Below, one piece after another: positions 27,545 through 36,178 of a stretch of DNA of 64,000 nt; the first letter of the stretch is position 1; the number at the start of each line of letters is the position of its first letter. Below the pieces are notes generated by a model. The model did not search any database, had not been told where the DNA came from, and saw nothing but the letters and a program-made list of their open reading frames with translations. The DNA comes from Actinobaculum suis (GTDB lineage Bacteria > Actinomycetota > Actinomycetes > Actinomycetales > Actinomycetaceae). Location: NCBI RefSeq assembly GCF_900102025.1, contig NZ_FNAU01000001.1:124001-188000 (forward strand), given 5' to 3'. The translations under genes and the position numbers were made by a program.

Positions 27545-28297
27545 CTAGCTTATGACGTCCCCGCTAGTGACGAGACTCCCGATATTCTCCCCGCGCAAGG
27601 CGGCAGTGACGTTGCCCGCAATGGTCATGCCGAAAACGCGTATCGGCAGATTGTTATCCCGACACAGGGAGAAGGCAGCCGCATCAGCCACCCGCAAATC
27701 ATGTTTGATTACGTCTGCGTAGGTCAAATGGTCGAGCTTTACGGCTTCCGAATCCACATTCGGATCTGCGCTATAAACACCATCTACCCCATTTTTGCCC
27801 ATGAGGAGTTCATCGCACCGCAGTTCCAAAGCCCGCTGGGCGGAAACGGTATCGGTGGAGAAATACGGCATTCCGGCGCCAGCTCCAAAAATAACCACCC
27901 GGCCCTTTTGCAGGTGCCGGATGGCTCGCAATGGAATATAAGGCTCGGCCACCTGGGTCATTTGGATTGCGGTTTGAACGCGGCAAGGAGTGCCCGCCCG
28001 TTCGATAAAATCTTGCAAAGCGATCGCGTTCATAACCGTGCCGAGCATGCCCATATAGTCGGCGCGGGCCCGGTCCATACCGCTGTGTTGTAATTCAGCA
28101 CCGCGGAAGAAGTTACCGCCGCCCACCACGATCGCTACTTCTACGCCCTGGTTCACGGCCGCGGTGATTTCCGAAGCCACCCGCGTGAGCACATCGGTAT
28201 CCACTCCGACCCCGCCGCCACCAAAGGTTTCGCCCGAAAGCTTAAGCAAAACGCGCCGCACGCCGTCTTCCGCTGCTGGCCGCCCCAATATAGTCAT
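27545..28297 (-). CDS. pyrH: UMP kinase
   Basis: 250 residues from [19 protein letters not shown] six bases before ATG 28297. [39 protein letters not shown] and [16 protein letters not shown] are the bacterial PyrH motifs. Phosphorylates UMP with ATP; usually activated by GTP and inhibited by UTP. First gene of the pyrH-frr-cdsA chain. Its promoter must lie in the 28298-28680 gap shared with the divergent ACT-domain gene, next to the 60-bp repeats. Confidence 0.97.
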   Translation of the reverse strand: MTILGRPAAEDGVRRVLLKLSGETFGGGGVGVDTDVLTRVASEITAAVNQGVEVAIVVGGGNFFRGAELQHSGMDRARADYMGMLGTVMNAIALQDFIERAGTPCRVQTAIQMTQVAEPYIPLRAIRHLQKGRVVIFGAGAGMPYFSTDTVSAQRALELRCDELLMGKNGVDGVYSADPNVDSEAVKLDHLTYADVIKHDLRVADAAAFSLCRDNNLPIRVFGMTIAGNVTAALRGENIGSLVTSGDVIS

Positions 28298-28440
28298 GCT
28301 TCTCCTCGCTTCGTGTTTCCTCCACCCGGATTCCTGCTTCGGAATCAACCAGAAATAACATTACCAGCGCAAAGCGTTTGGCCCGCAGATTCCCAAAGTG
28401 AAACTAAACCCGCGCCGGCCGGCAGCGCCGCATAAATCTC

Positions 28441-28639
28441 GCCGCTCGCCAAGTGGGCACCGGCACTACGCCACGTGCGGGCGGCGCCTCCCCAACCTGA
28501 CCGCCTCGCCAAGTGGGCACCGGCACTACGCCACGTGCGAGCGGCGCCTCCGCAACCCAACCGCCTCGCCAAGTGGGGACCGGCACTACGCCACGTGCGG
28601 GCGGCGCCTCCCCAACCCAACCGCCTCGCCAAGTGGGCG
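28441..28639. repeat. 60-bp tandem repeat array in the pyrH / ACT-gene divergent gap
   Basis: Units at 28441-28500, 28501-28560, 28561-28620 and a partial copy 28621-28639 share over 90% of bases, exactly 60 bases apart. Each unit contains GCCAAGTGGG, GGCACTACGCCACGTGCG and GGCGGCGCCTCC, so palindromes CACGTG and GGCGCC recur at fixed phase. The gap 28298-28680 contains both promoters. No spacers vary, so it is not a CRISPR. Confidence 0.93.
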
Positions 28640-28680
28640 TGGGCCCTCACCTGCGCGCCGAGTGTGAGAGACTGGTCCTC

Positions 28681-28947
28681 ATGCGAGCCATCATGACTGT
28701 TACAGGCCGCGATCGCACGGGAATCGTGGCGGCCGTTACCACTAAACTTGCCGAACGAAAAGTAAACGTCAAGAACATTTCGCAGACGATTATGTCTGAG
28801 TATTTCACGATGATTTTGGAGATTTCTTTGCCCGAAGATTTGGATATCACCAGTTTGCAGGCTGATATGCACGCCTTGGGAGAAACGGAAGGCCTGGAAA
28901 TCCGCGTGCAATCAGAAGCAATCTTCGACGCTATGCATAGGTTGTGA
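28681..28947 (+). CDS. ACT-domain protein, UPF0237 family
   Basis: 88 residues starting [20 protein letters not shown]; a second ATG at 28693 is possible. A single ACT regulatory domain with the amino-acid-binding loop [17 protein letters not shown]. The same small protein sits directly before the UPF0210 gene in streptococci and many other bacteria, so it probably senses an amino acid or similar ligand for that partner. The stop overlaps a GTG of the downstream frame. Confidence 0.9.
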   Translation: MRAIMTVTGRDRTGIVAAVTTKLAERKVNVKNISQTIMSEYFTMILEISLPEDLDITSLQADMHALGETEGLEIRVQSEAIFDAMHRL

Positions 28948-28958
28948 GGCCAAGTTCT

Positions 28959-30311
28959 ATGAATACTGAAAAAGATATTCTGGAAACACTGGCCATGATC
29001 CATGAGGACCGGCTCGATATTCGTACCGTGACCATGGGCATTTCCCTGCTTGACTGCGCGGATAGCGACGGCGAAAAGGCCCGCGCACGGGCCCGGGAAA
29101 AAATTATTACCAAGGCCCGGCAGCTTGTGCCCGTGTGCGAAAAAATCGAAAAAGAGCTGGGGATTCCGATTATCAATAAGCGGATATCGGTAACTCCAAT
29201 CGCTTTGGTTGCGGCCGCTTCGCGGGAAAAGAACCTCACCGCGTGGGCGCACATGCTTGATGCTGCGGCTCGAGAAGTCGGGGTGGATTTCATTGGTGGT
29301 TTTTCCGCGCTGGTAGAAAAGGGCTGTACCCCTGCTGATAGCGCGCTTCTTGCCTCTATCCCGGAAGCTTTGGCCAGCACAGACCTAGTGTGTTCTTCCG
29401 TCAATATTGGTTCTTCCAAGGCCGGAATCAATATGGATGCCGTAGCCCAAATGGGTGAAGTAGTGGTTTCCGCCGCACATGCCACCCCGGATGGGTTAGG
29501 CGCTGCCAAACTCGTAGTTTTCGCCAATTCGGTAGGCGATAATCCCTTCATGGCGGGTGCTTTCCACGGCCCCGAAATGCCCGACTCCGTGGTTTCGGTG
29601 GGCGTTTCTGGGCCGGGGGTGATTACTCGCGCCATTCACAGCGCAGGGGATGCCGGCTTCTCCGAACTCGCTGAAACCATTAAGAAAGCGGCTTTTAAGG
29701 TCACGCGCATGGGTGAGCTGGTGGGCCGCCTAGCCGCCGAACGCTTAGGTGTTCCCTTCGGGATTGTGGATCTTTCTCTAGCGCCGACGGCGGACGTAGG
29801 CGATTCGGTAGCCCGCGCTTTGGAAGCAACCGGGCTGGAACGGGTTGGCGCGCATGGCACCACCGCCGCTTTGGCCCTGCTCAATGATGCGGTCAAGAAG
29901 GGTGGGCTCATGGCCTGTTCGCGCGTGGGCGGACTTTCCGGATCCTTTATCCCCGTTTCTGAAGATGAAGGGATGATTGAGGCTGCCGCTACCGGCGCGA
30001 TTTCTTTGGCGAAGTTGGAGGCTATGACGGCCATCTGCTCGGTAGGCCTAGATATGATTGCAGTTCCGGGTGATACTCCGCCGGCGACGATTGCGGGCAT
30101 GATTGCGGACGAAGCGGCAATCGGCGTAATGAATTCGAAGACCACTGCGGTGCGAGTTATCCCAGCTCCGCGCGCAAAAGTTGGAGATACCGTCGAATTT
30201 GGCGGGCTTTTGGGCTCGGCGCCGGTAATGGAAGTTTCGCCCTACTCTTCGGCCGCATTTATTGGCCGGGGTGGAAATATCCCCGCGCCCGTCCATCAGT
30301 TCAAGAACTAA
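28959..30311 (+). CDS. UPF0210/DUF711 (PFL-like) family protein
   Basis: 450 residues from [20 protein letters not shown], with GAGG nine bases upstream; GTG 28944 overlapping the previous stop is an alternative. Highly conserved blocks match the UPF0210 family: [66 protein letters not shown]-like [19 protein letters not shown], and [13 protein letters not shown] at the C-terminus. The fold resembles pyruvate formate-lyase barrels but I see no glycyl-radical motif. Function unknown; linked to the ACT-domain partner just upstream. Confidence 0.93.
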   Translation: MNTEKDILETLAMIHEDRLDIRTVTMGISLLDCADSDGEKARARAREKIITKARQLVPVCEKIEKELGIPIINKRISVTPIALVAAASREKNLTAWAHMLDAAAREVGVDFIGGFSALVEKGCTPADSALLASIPEALASTDLVCSSVNIGSSKAGINMDAVAQMGEVVVSAAHATPDGLGAAKLVVFANSVGDNPFMAGAFHGPEMPDSVVSVGVSGPGVITRAIHSAGDAGFSELAETIKKAAFKVTRMGELVGRLAAERLGVPFGIVDLSLAPTADVGDSVARALEATGLERVGAHGTTAALALLNDAVKKGGLMACSRVGGLSGSFIPVSEDEGMIEAAATGAISLAKLEAMTAICSVGLDMIAVPGDTPPATIAGMIADEAAIGVMNSKTTAVRVIPAPRAKVGDTVEFGGLLGSAPVMEVSPYSSAAFIGRGGNIPAPVHQFKN

Positions 30312-30468
30312 GGTGCGGATGGCACGCCCAGTACAACTAACGCGGGCGGCAGCGCGAATAGCACAATAAGCACGAATAGCGCAATAGGCGCGAAAACGCG
30401 GGAGCTCAAAAGCACGATAGGCGCCCCTCACCGCGCGAAGCGAAAAGCACGCAAAGTAGATATGGCCC

Positions 30469-30518
30469 AGCGGCCCGGGTGTGGTGGTCCCGATCGGGAC
30501 CACCACACCCGGGCCGCT
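30469..30518. terminator. Perfect 50-bp palindrome between convergent genes
   Basis: Two 25-base arms centred between 30493 and 30494 are exact reverse complements with no loop (left arm begins AGCGGCCCGGGTGTGG). It sits 157 bases after the UPF0210 stop and 56 bases after the FNT-channel stop, so it most likely serves as a two-way terminator. It could also form a cruciform. The gap 30312-30574 also has short AGCACGAATAGCRC-type repeats near 30360-30410. Confidence 0.85.
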
Positions 30519-30574
30519 ACTGCGAGTTTTGATGTGGCTACCGCTCGTTTAGCTTTGCCGGTAGCTGCTGCCTA

Positions 30575-31462
30575 TTATTCGCCGGTTGTTGCGGCCGCTT
30601 TTTCGGCCGTGCGGACGAAACCGAAATAGAAATAGGTGGCTACTACGAGCGCGCCGCCCACAATATTGCCGAGGAGCACCGGGATCCAGTTATTGATCAC
30701 GATCGCAGAAATATCGAAATCTGCGAACTGTTCCGCTGTTATGCCGGCTTTTTGTACGGCCGCGGATTCCCAGAACTTAGCTCCCCCGAATTCCTTGATC
30801 ATCCATCCGAGCGGAAGCAAGAACATATTCGCAATCGAATGTTCAAAACCGGAAGACGCGAATAGCGGGATGGGGCCCAAGCAGGCCAGAATTTTATCCG
30901 TCGTCGTACGCCCGGACTGGGCAATGTAGACGGCCAGGCACACCATGATATTGGCGAGCATGGCCAGTAGGAACGCCCGCGGGAAGGAATAGTGGATTTT
31001 TCCGTATGCGGTTTCAAGGGCGACTCTGCCCCATTCTCCCCCATTTGCCAGGTATTGCCCGGAAGCGAAGACGATCACGGCAAGTAGCAAAGCTCCAAGC
31101 AGGTTGCCGGAAAGTGAAGTTCCCCAGTGGGCGAGCCAGCGGCGCGGTGTTATTTTGCGCGAGTAGAGCGGCATCACCGTCATGGTGGTGGAGGTGAAAA
31201 GGTCGGCGCCGGTCAGAATTATTACGACGAGGCCGACGGTAAATGCCATACCGCCCAAAATTTTTGCGGGACCGACTGGAAAATCGGCCATCCCCTGTTG
31301 GCTAGTAACGTAGAAAATGTATCCGACGCCCACCAGAAAACCGCCGGCGATTGCCAAGTAGAATGCTTTGGCTGGAGGCCTTTGCGTTTTAAGATATGCG
31401 GCTTGGGCGTTTTCCACGGCTAGTTCTGCCGCGGCCGGGACAGTTGCATGTGTAGAGGCCAC
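30575..31462 (-). CDS. Formate/nitrite transporter family channel
   Basis: 295 residues from GTG 31462 (GAGGAGGAAC upstream). Six helices. FNT marks: AGGFLVGVGYIFYVT, FTVGLVVIILTGADLFTSTTM, GNLLGALLLA and the pore-lining histidine motif SSGFEHSIANMFLLPLG. Moves formate, nitrite or another small monovalent anion, usually as a pentamer. Formate channels suit a fermentative anaerobe, but NirC and FocA types cannot be told apart here. Confidence 0.92.
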   Translation of the reverse strand: MASTHATVPAAAELAVENAQAAYLKTQRPPAKAFYLAIAGGFLVGVGYIFYVTSQQGMADFPVGPAKILGGMAFTVGLVVIILTGADLFTSTTMTVMPLYSRKITPRRWLAHWGTSLSGNLLGALLLAVIVFASGQYLANGGEWGRVALETAYGKIHYSFPRAFLLAMLANIMVCLAVYIAQSGRTTTDKILACLGPIPLFASSGFEHSIANMFLLPLGWMIKEFGGAKFWESAAVQKAGITAEQFADFDISAIVINNWIPVLLGNIVGGALVVATYFYFGFVRTAEKAAATTGE

Positions 31463-31730
31463 TGTTCCTCCTCTTTGAGTGTTTAATGCGTACAGCATAT
31501 ATGGCGTTTCCGCACCCGCACGCCGCCGCGCCGGAATTTAATGTTAACAACACCTGGGACTTTACGCCTATGACCTGCGGAAATGGTGCTGGCTGACGGG
31601 CCGGGATGGGGTTCTTACGGCGTTACCGAAAATGTGGGCGGCAGGGCCGAAGCAGATTTCATGCTGCCACCAGCCGATTCGAGGGCGTTCACACGAACCG
31701 CGGAATTGGTACAGATTTGGTAGAAATGAG

Positions 31731-31772
31731 CATAAATGTGGGGCGCCACGGCGGTGACGCCCCACATTTATG
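31731..31772 (-). terminator. 15-bp perfect hairpin downstream of tsf
   Basis: Arms CATAAATGTGGGGCG (31731-31745) and CGCCCCACATTTATG (31758-31772) enclose a 12-base loop. Located 245 bases beyond the tsf stop and about 270 bases upstream of the FNT start. The likely role is ending the rpsB-tsf transcript. The gap 31463-32016 also contains the 18-bp repeats described separately. Confidence 0.7.
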
Positions 31773-31858
31773 TGCACTAATTAGAACTAGTACACGCAGT
31801 ATTTATTTTTTAGTTATGCACACTGGCAAACCAGTAGCGAACCGCTGGCCGACCTACA

Positions 31859-31948
31859 GCTAACCAGCAGCGAACCGCTAACCAGCAGCGAACAGCTAAC
31901 CAGCAGCGAACAGCTAACCAGCAGCGAACAGCTAACCAGCAGCGAACC
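31859..31948. repeat. Five tandem 18-bp repeats downstream of tsf
   Basis: Units GCTAACCAGCAGCGAACM at 31859, 31877, 31895, 31913 and 31931, almost identical, with weaker copies on both sides (AGTAGCGAACCGCT near 31834 and GTAACGATCCGCTAGCGAAC near 31961). Non-coding. They lie between the tsf stop and its hairpin. Confidence 0.92.
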
Positions 31949-32016
31949 GCTGCCGAATCAGTAACGATCCGCTAGCGAACTAGCGGTGTACCTGGGGCAC
32001 ACCGGTAGCGAAGAGT

Positions 32017-32874
32017 TTAGGCCTCTTCGGTAGCGGAATCGCCAACGCGCACGCGCTTGAAGCCGGTCACCTTACCGCCGTGTTCAGCGATAACCTGCTT
32101 GACGGACTTCTTCGGTTCGCGCGCCCAGCCCTGTTCGAGCAGTACAACCTGCTTGTAGAAGCCGTGCATGCGGCCTTCTACGATCTTCGGCACGGCCTTT
32201 TCGGGCTTGCCTTCAGCGATCGTGGTTTCGGTGGCGATACGCTTTTCGGTTTCCACAACGTCTGCCGGTACGTCCTCAATGTTGAGGTACTTCGGATTCA
32301 GCGCCGCGATGTGTACGGCCACGTCATGCGCGATGTCACGGCCAGCTTCATCGGTAGCAACTAGAACGCCTACCTGCGGCGGTAGATCCGGGTCAGTGCG
32401 GTGCATGTAAGCATCCACAACTTCGCCTTCCAGCACTTCCAGGTTGGAAACTTCGAGCTTTTCGCCAATAACCGCAATTTCTTCGGTCACGCGATCTGCC
32501 ACGGTACCTTCGGCCAGCTTGGCGGCCAGCAGTTCTTCCACCGTCGTTGCCTTGCTATCAATCGCAACTTCGAGGATTTCTTCTGCCATCTTAATGAAGC
32601 GATCGGTCTTGGCCACGAAGTCAGTTTCCGAGTTCACTTCGATGAGCACGCCCCGCTGGCCTGCTTCGGTATCAATAACCTTGGACGTAACCAGGCCGTT
32701 GGCCGCAGTCCGGCCTTCGCGCTTAGCCGCGGCCTTCGCACCGTGAATACGCAGGATCTCTTCCGCTTTCGCGGCATCGCCCTGTGCTTCGTCGAGCGCC
32801 TTCTTAACATCCATCATGCCTACGCCCGTCTTGTCACGGAGCGCCTTGACATCGGCGGCTGTGTAGTTAGCCAT
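32017..32874 (-). CDS. tsf: Elongation factor Ts
   Basis: 285 residues. MANYTAADVKALRDKTGVGMMDVKKAL is the conserved UBA-like N-terminus (first 20: MANYTAADVKALRDKTGVGM), and GQRGVLIEVNSETDFVAK marks the core that opens the EF-Tu nucleotide site. Exchanges GDP for GTP on EF-Tu. GAGGAG precedes the ATG. Follows rpsB after 29 bases. Confidence 0.97.
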   Translation of the reverse strand: MANYTAADVKALRDKTGVGMMDVKKALDEAQGDAAKAEEILRIHGAKAAAKREGRTAANGLVTSKVIDTEAGQRGVLIEVNSETDFVAKTDRFIKMAEEILEVAIDSKATTVEELLAAKLAEGTVADRVTEEIAVIGEKLEVSNLEVLEGEVVDAYMHRTDPDLPPQVGVLVATDEAGRDIAHDVAVHIAALNPKYLNIEDVPADVVETEKRIATETTIAEGKPEKAVPKIVEGRMHGFYKQVVLLEQGWAREPKKSVKQVIAEHGGKVTGFKRVRVGDSATEEA

Positions 32875-32903
32875 TTTTCTCCTCAGCCCTTAAGTTCGTT
32901 TTC

Positions 32904-33824
32904 TTAGTTGGCAGCTTCGGCCGGGGCCGCAGCTTCAGTTTCCGTAGCGGCAGGCTTAGCTTCCGCAGCGGGCGCCGGGGTTTCGGTAGCTTCCGCAGCC
33001 GGAGCTTCCTCAGCCGGAGCTTCCGCAGCCTCAGCTTCTGCAGCCTCAGCCTGCTCCTTTTCTGCATCTTCAGTTGCACCCGCGGCCAAAACTTCGCGTT
33101 CCCATTCCGGCATTGCATCTTCGGCCTTGCCACGGTTGCGGGCCAATAGGCCTTCCGCCACCGCATCGCCGATCACGCGCGTCAGGAGCTGTACTGCACC
33201 GATAGCGTCGTCGTTACCGGGAATCGGGTAAGCCACGTCATCCGGATCGCAGTTCGTATCCAGAATGGCAACCACCGGAATATTAAGCTTCTGTGCTTCC
33301 GCAACCGCCAGGTGTTCCTTATTGGTGTCAACAATCCACACCGCAGAAGGCAGCTTGGTCATATCGCGCAGACCACCCAGGGTCTTCTCCAGCTTGTCCT
33401 TCTCCCGCGAAAGCATGAGCAGTTCCTTCTTTGTCAAGCCGCTGCCCGCGGTGTCTTCGAAGTCCATCTGCTCCAGTTCCTTCAAGCGCTGAATACGCTT
33501 CGAAACCGTCTGGAAATTGGTGAGCATACCGCCCAGCCAGCGTTCGTTCACATACGGCATTCCGGTACGTTCTGCCTGCTCACGAATCGCTTCCTGCGCC
33601 TGCTTCTTGGTGCCCACGAAAAGAATGTTGCCGCCATGCGCTACGGTTTCCTTCACGAAATCGTAGGTGCGGTCAATATCGGCAAGCGTCTTCCGCAGAT
33701 CGATAATGTAGATAGAGTTACGATCCGTCAGAATGTAGCGCTTCATCTTCGGGTTCCAGCGACGAGTCTGGTGTCCGAAATGCACGCCAGCTTCAAGCAG
33801 CTGGCTCATAGTTACGACGGCCAT
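32904..33824 (-). CDS. rpsB: 30S ribosomal protein S2
   Basis: 306 residues from [27 protein letters not shown] upstream of ATG 33824 (the longer frame to 33935 has no ribosome site). S2 blocks: [70 protein letters not shown] Glu/Ala/Pro-rich tail of about 65 residues after residue 240 is longer than in most bacteria. First gene of the rpsB-tsf operon. Confidence 0.97.
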   Translation of the reverse strand: MAVVTMSQLLEAGVHFGHQTRRWNPKMKRYILTDRNSIYIIDLRKTLADIDRTYDFVKETVAHGGNILFVGTKKQAQEAIREQAERTGMPYVNERWLGGMLTNFQTVSKRIQRLKELEQMDFEDTAGSGLTKKELLMLSREKDKLEKTLGGLRDMTKLPSAVWIVDTNKEHLAVAEAQKLNIPVVAILDTNCDPDDVAYPIPGNDDAIGAVQLLTRVIGDAVAEGLLARNRGKAEDAMPEWEREVLAAGATEDAEKEQAEAAEAEAAEAPAEEAPAAEATETPAPAAEAKPAATETEAAAPAEAAN

Positions 33825-34206
33825 GTGGCGGTCCTCCTCAGGCGCGCCTGCGCGCGCGATTAATCGGTTCTTGTGCGCGGCGGGATTGCCGGCGCACCCT
33901 GGCACTTCCAGCATGCGGTTCCCAAAGCATCTCAATTACTTGTTTATCTGCCCCAGGACCGATCCGCATGCGCTATCGGGAAGCACGCGTATTTTCGGCG
34001 CGGGTAGACCCACGCCGGTTGCCTATCTTACCGGAGAAGACGGCACTTTCTCGAGTGTTCTACACGGTTTGGCGTGCGCTATGCGCCACTTCTAGCTTGC
34101 CGAGTGATGTGTGGCGGGTTTTCCCTTGCCGTGTTTTGCGTAGCAAGTTTTCCCTTGCCGTGTTTTCGCGGACGCTGTGGCTACCCATGTTTCCCGGCGT
34201 CTTGCC

Positions 34207-34259
34207 GGGTTTTATCGGGTTTTATAGGGTTTTATCGGGTTTTGTTGAGTTTTGTTGGG
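34207..34259 (+). repeat. 10-bp G-run repeats in the rpsB / M23 divergent gap
   Basis: GGG runs at 34207, 34217, 34227, 34237 and 34257 (GAG at 34247) are spaced exactly 10 bases and separated by TTTTATC/TTTTATA/TTTTGTT. Four G3 runs with seven-base loops meet the usual rule for a possible G-quadruplex. The gap 33825-34418 has no trusted gene. It also has a near-duplicate of a TTTTCCCTTGCCGTGTTTT unit at 34119-34164 and continues T-rich to 34310. Confidence 0.8.
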
Positions 34260-34418
34260 CTTTGCCTTCTCGGGTTTTGTTCGGCTTTGCCTTCTCCGGC
34301 GCGGTTTCTTTTCATTTCCGTGCCGGGCACGTTTCCACAGTTGTGTACGCGTTGCGGTAATCCACCAGTTTCGTGCCGACGACGCCGCCCACCTGCCACT
34401 TGCGGCCATGCTGTTTCT

Positions 34419-35096
34419 ATGTGGTACCGCTTTTATAGTTTTCTGATTTGCGCCGTATTAATCGCTCTGCCAGCGCCGCCCGCGGCTGCGCTTTCAGCTG
34501 CTCCCCTGGAACCATTTATGGCCGCGCCGGTGCAGTCCCTACCGGATGCACCGCCACGCGCCCTACCGGCTGCACTGCCCCGGGCTTTGCGGGGAGCGCC
34601 ACTTGGCCATTTTCCGGCGCCACCGGGATACATTTCCCCAAGATTCTTCGGGCCGTTCCTGCCCGGCATGGAAAACGAATCTTCGGGCCACCGGTTTGTT
34701 TCTCCCAGCGGTGAAGAACCGATTATCACACGCGGATTCAACGCTCCCGATCCGAATTGGTTGCCCGGCCATCGCGGGGTGGATATGGCTTTTGTGCTTG
34801 ACCAGCCGGTATTAGCAGCCGGTAGCGGCACGGTTATTTATGCCGGGATGCTAGTTGATCGCAAGGTTATTTCGATTGAACATCCCAATGGGATTCGCAC
34901 TTCTTATGAACCAGTAGAACCGCGCGTGAAACGCGGCCAGAAAGTAACGGCTGGGGAAGTAATCGGGTGGGCGCAGGCCGGGCATAGTGACAAGGTGCCG
35001 GAAGGTTTTGTGGCTGTCCATTGGGGTGCCCGGCGTGGTTCGGTTTACCTGGACCCGCTGTCTTTATTGCGGCGCCGCGAAATCCGCCTCTACTAA
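34419..35096 (+). CDS. Secreted M23-family peptidase-like protein
   Basis: 225 residues from MWYRFYSFLICAVLIALPAP, a signal peptide. A Pro/Ala-rich stretch (about 25-85) leads to a LytM/M23 domain from about 95. The first zinc motif HxxxD is present (GHRGVDMAF), but the HxH motif reads VAVHWGARRG, so the first histidine is Ala-Val-His. Actinobacterial homologues next to rpsB often have CLHWG or LHFG here, so activity is uncertain. Position between rpsB and xerC matches the mycobacterial order. Expected place: outside the membrane, acting on or binding peptidoglycan. Confidence 0.85.
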   Translation: MWYRFYSFLICAVLIALPAPPAAALSAAPLEPFMAAPVQSLPDAPPRALPAALPRALRGAPLGHFPAPPGYISPRFFGPFLPGMENESSGHRFVSPSGEEPIITRGFNAPDPNWLPGHRGVDMAFVLDQPVLAAGSGTVIYAGMLVDRKVISIEHPNGIRTSYEPVEPRVKRGQKVTAGEVIGWAQAGHSDKVPEGFVAVHWGARRGSVYLDPLSLLRRREIRLY

Positions 35097-35226
35097 CTGC
35101 TAACTGCGCAGACGGTACTACCAGCGCTGTCGGTACGAGCAACGCCGTAGATACATTGGGGCACATAGCTGCGGCGACACAGTCGCTACCAACGGATGCG
35201 TGCAACAATGCGGAATGCGCCGCAAG

Positions 35227-36141
35227 CTAGGCGCGCGGATGGGCTTGTTCGAATGCGGCCCGCAAACGTTCCGCCGAAATATGGGTGTAGCGCTGGGTGG
35301 TTTGCAGGGAGCTATGCCCGAGGATTTCTTGCACCGTGCGCAGATCTGAGCCGCCTTCCAAGAGATGAGTGGCCGCGGAATGGCGTAAGCCGTGCGGGCT
35401 AATATCGGGTACGCCGGCTTGGGCAGCCAAGCGATGCACCACCTCGCGCACAGCCCGCTGATTAATCCGCCCGCCGCGAGCGCCCAAGAAAAGAGCCGTA
35501 GTTGGTTTGTTTACGAGCTCCGGGCGTACTTGAATGTATTTATCCAAGGCGCGCATTGCCGGCACTCCGCAGGGCACTATCCGCTCTTTGTCGCCCTTTC
35601 CGATCACGCGAATTGTTCCCCGCGCCCCAATTTGGTTCACATCCAAAGCACACAGTTCAGCTACGCGGATACCGGTGGCATATAAAACTTCGGCCATCGC
35701 CCAGTCTCGGACGAGTAACGGCTCCCCCGTATCCGCTTTTTCCTTGGCGGTATCTAATAGTTGCGCGGCTTGTTCTTCAGTCAAAACTCGCGGGATTTCA
35801 TTAGCAACTCGCGGAGATTTGAGCCGCGCCCCCGCGTTCACTTCGGTATATCCGGCCCGGTACAGCCAGGACGAAAAACTTCGCACCGAAGCAGACTGGC
35901 GAGCTAAGGAAGCCAGCGCGTGCCCCTCGCGGGTGCTGGCCAGCCACGACCGCACATCCCCCAAGGTTAGGTTTTCCAAGTCGAGGGTTTCACTTGGATC
36001 TTGCCCGGCAAGTTCGGCCAAATATTGCAAAAATTCGCGGGCTTCGCGGGTATATGCCTTCACCGTGTGCGGCGAAAAACCCCGCCGCAGGGAAAGGTCA
36101 CGTTTATATTCTTCGAGAATCTGCGCCACCGTACCAGCCAT
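35227..36141 (-). CDS. xerC: Tyrosine recombinase XerC
   Basis: 304 residues, standard length. N-terminal SAM-like domain (LRRGFSPHTVKAYTREAREFL) and catalytic domain with Arg in YATGIRVAELCAL, HGLRHSAATHLLEGG, LGHSSLQTTQRYTHI (nucleophile Tyr285). Resolves chromosome dimers at dif with XerD. Conserved neighbours (dprA, comM, yraN) show it is the housekeeping XerC and not a phage integrase. Confidence 0.93.
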   Translation of the reverse strand: MAGTVAQILEEYKRDLSLRRGFSPHTVKAYTREAREFLQYLAELAGQDPSETLDLENLTLGDVRSWLASTREGHALASLARQSASVRSFSSWLYRAGYTEVNAGARLKSPRVANEIPRVLTEEQAAQLLDTAKEKADTGEPLLVRDWAMAEVLYATGIRVAELCALDVNQIGARGTIRVIGKGDKERIVPCGVPAMRALDKYIQVRPELVNKPTTALFLGARGGRINQRAVREVVHRLAAQAGVPDISPHGLRHSAATHLLEGGSDLRTVQEILGHSSLQTTQRYTHISAERLRAAFEQAHPRA

Positions 36142-36178
36142 GCTTCAACCATAGCCCGCACCGGTTCTGCTTAGGCTA

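Noticed and set aside
28441-28639. Possible CRISPR array
   Set aside because: Units are adjacent 60-bp copies without variable spacers and no cas genes are near. It is a plain tandem repeat.
33825-33935. Longer S2 start at 33935
   Set aside because: The extension is not S2-like and GAGGAGG stands directly before ATG 33824.
35227-36141. Phage-type integrase and attachment site
   Set aside because: Conserved neighbours and standard length show housekeeping XerC; no tRNA or duplicated att sequence is near.
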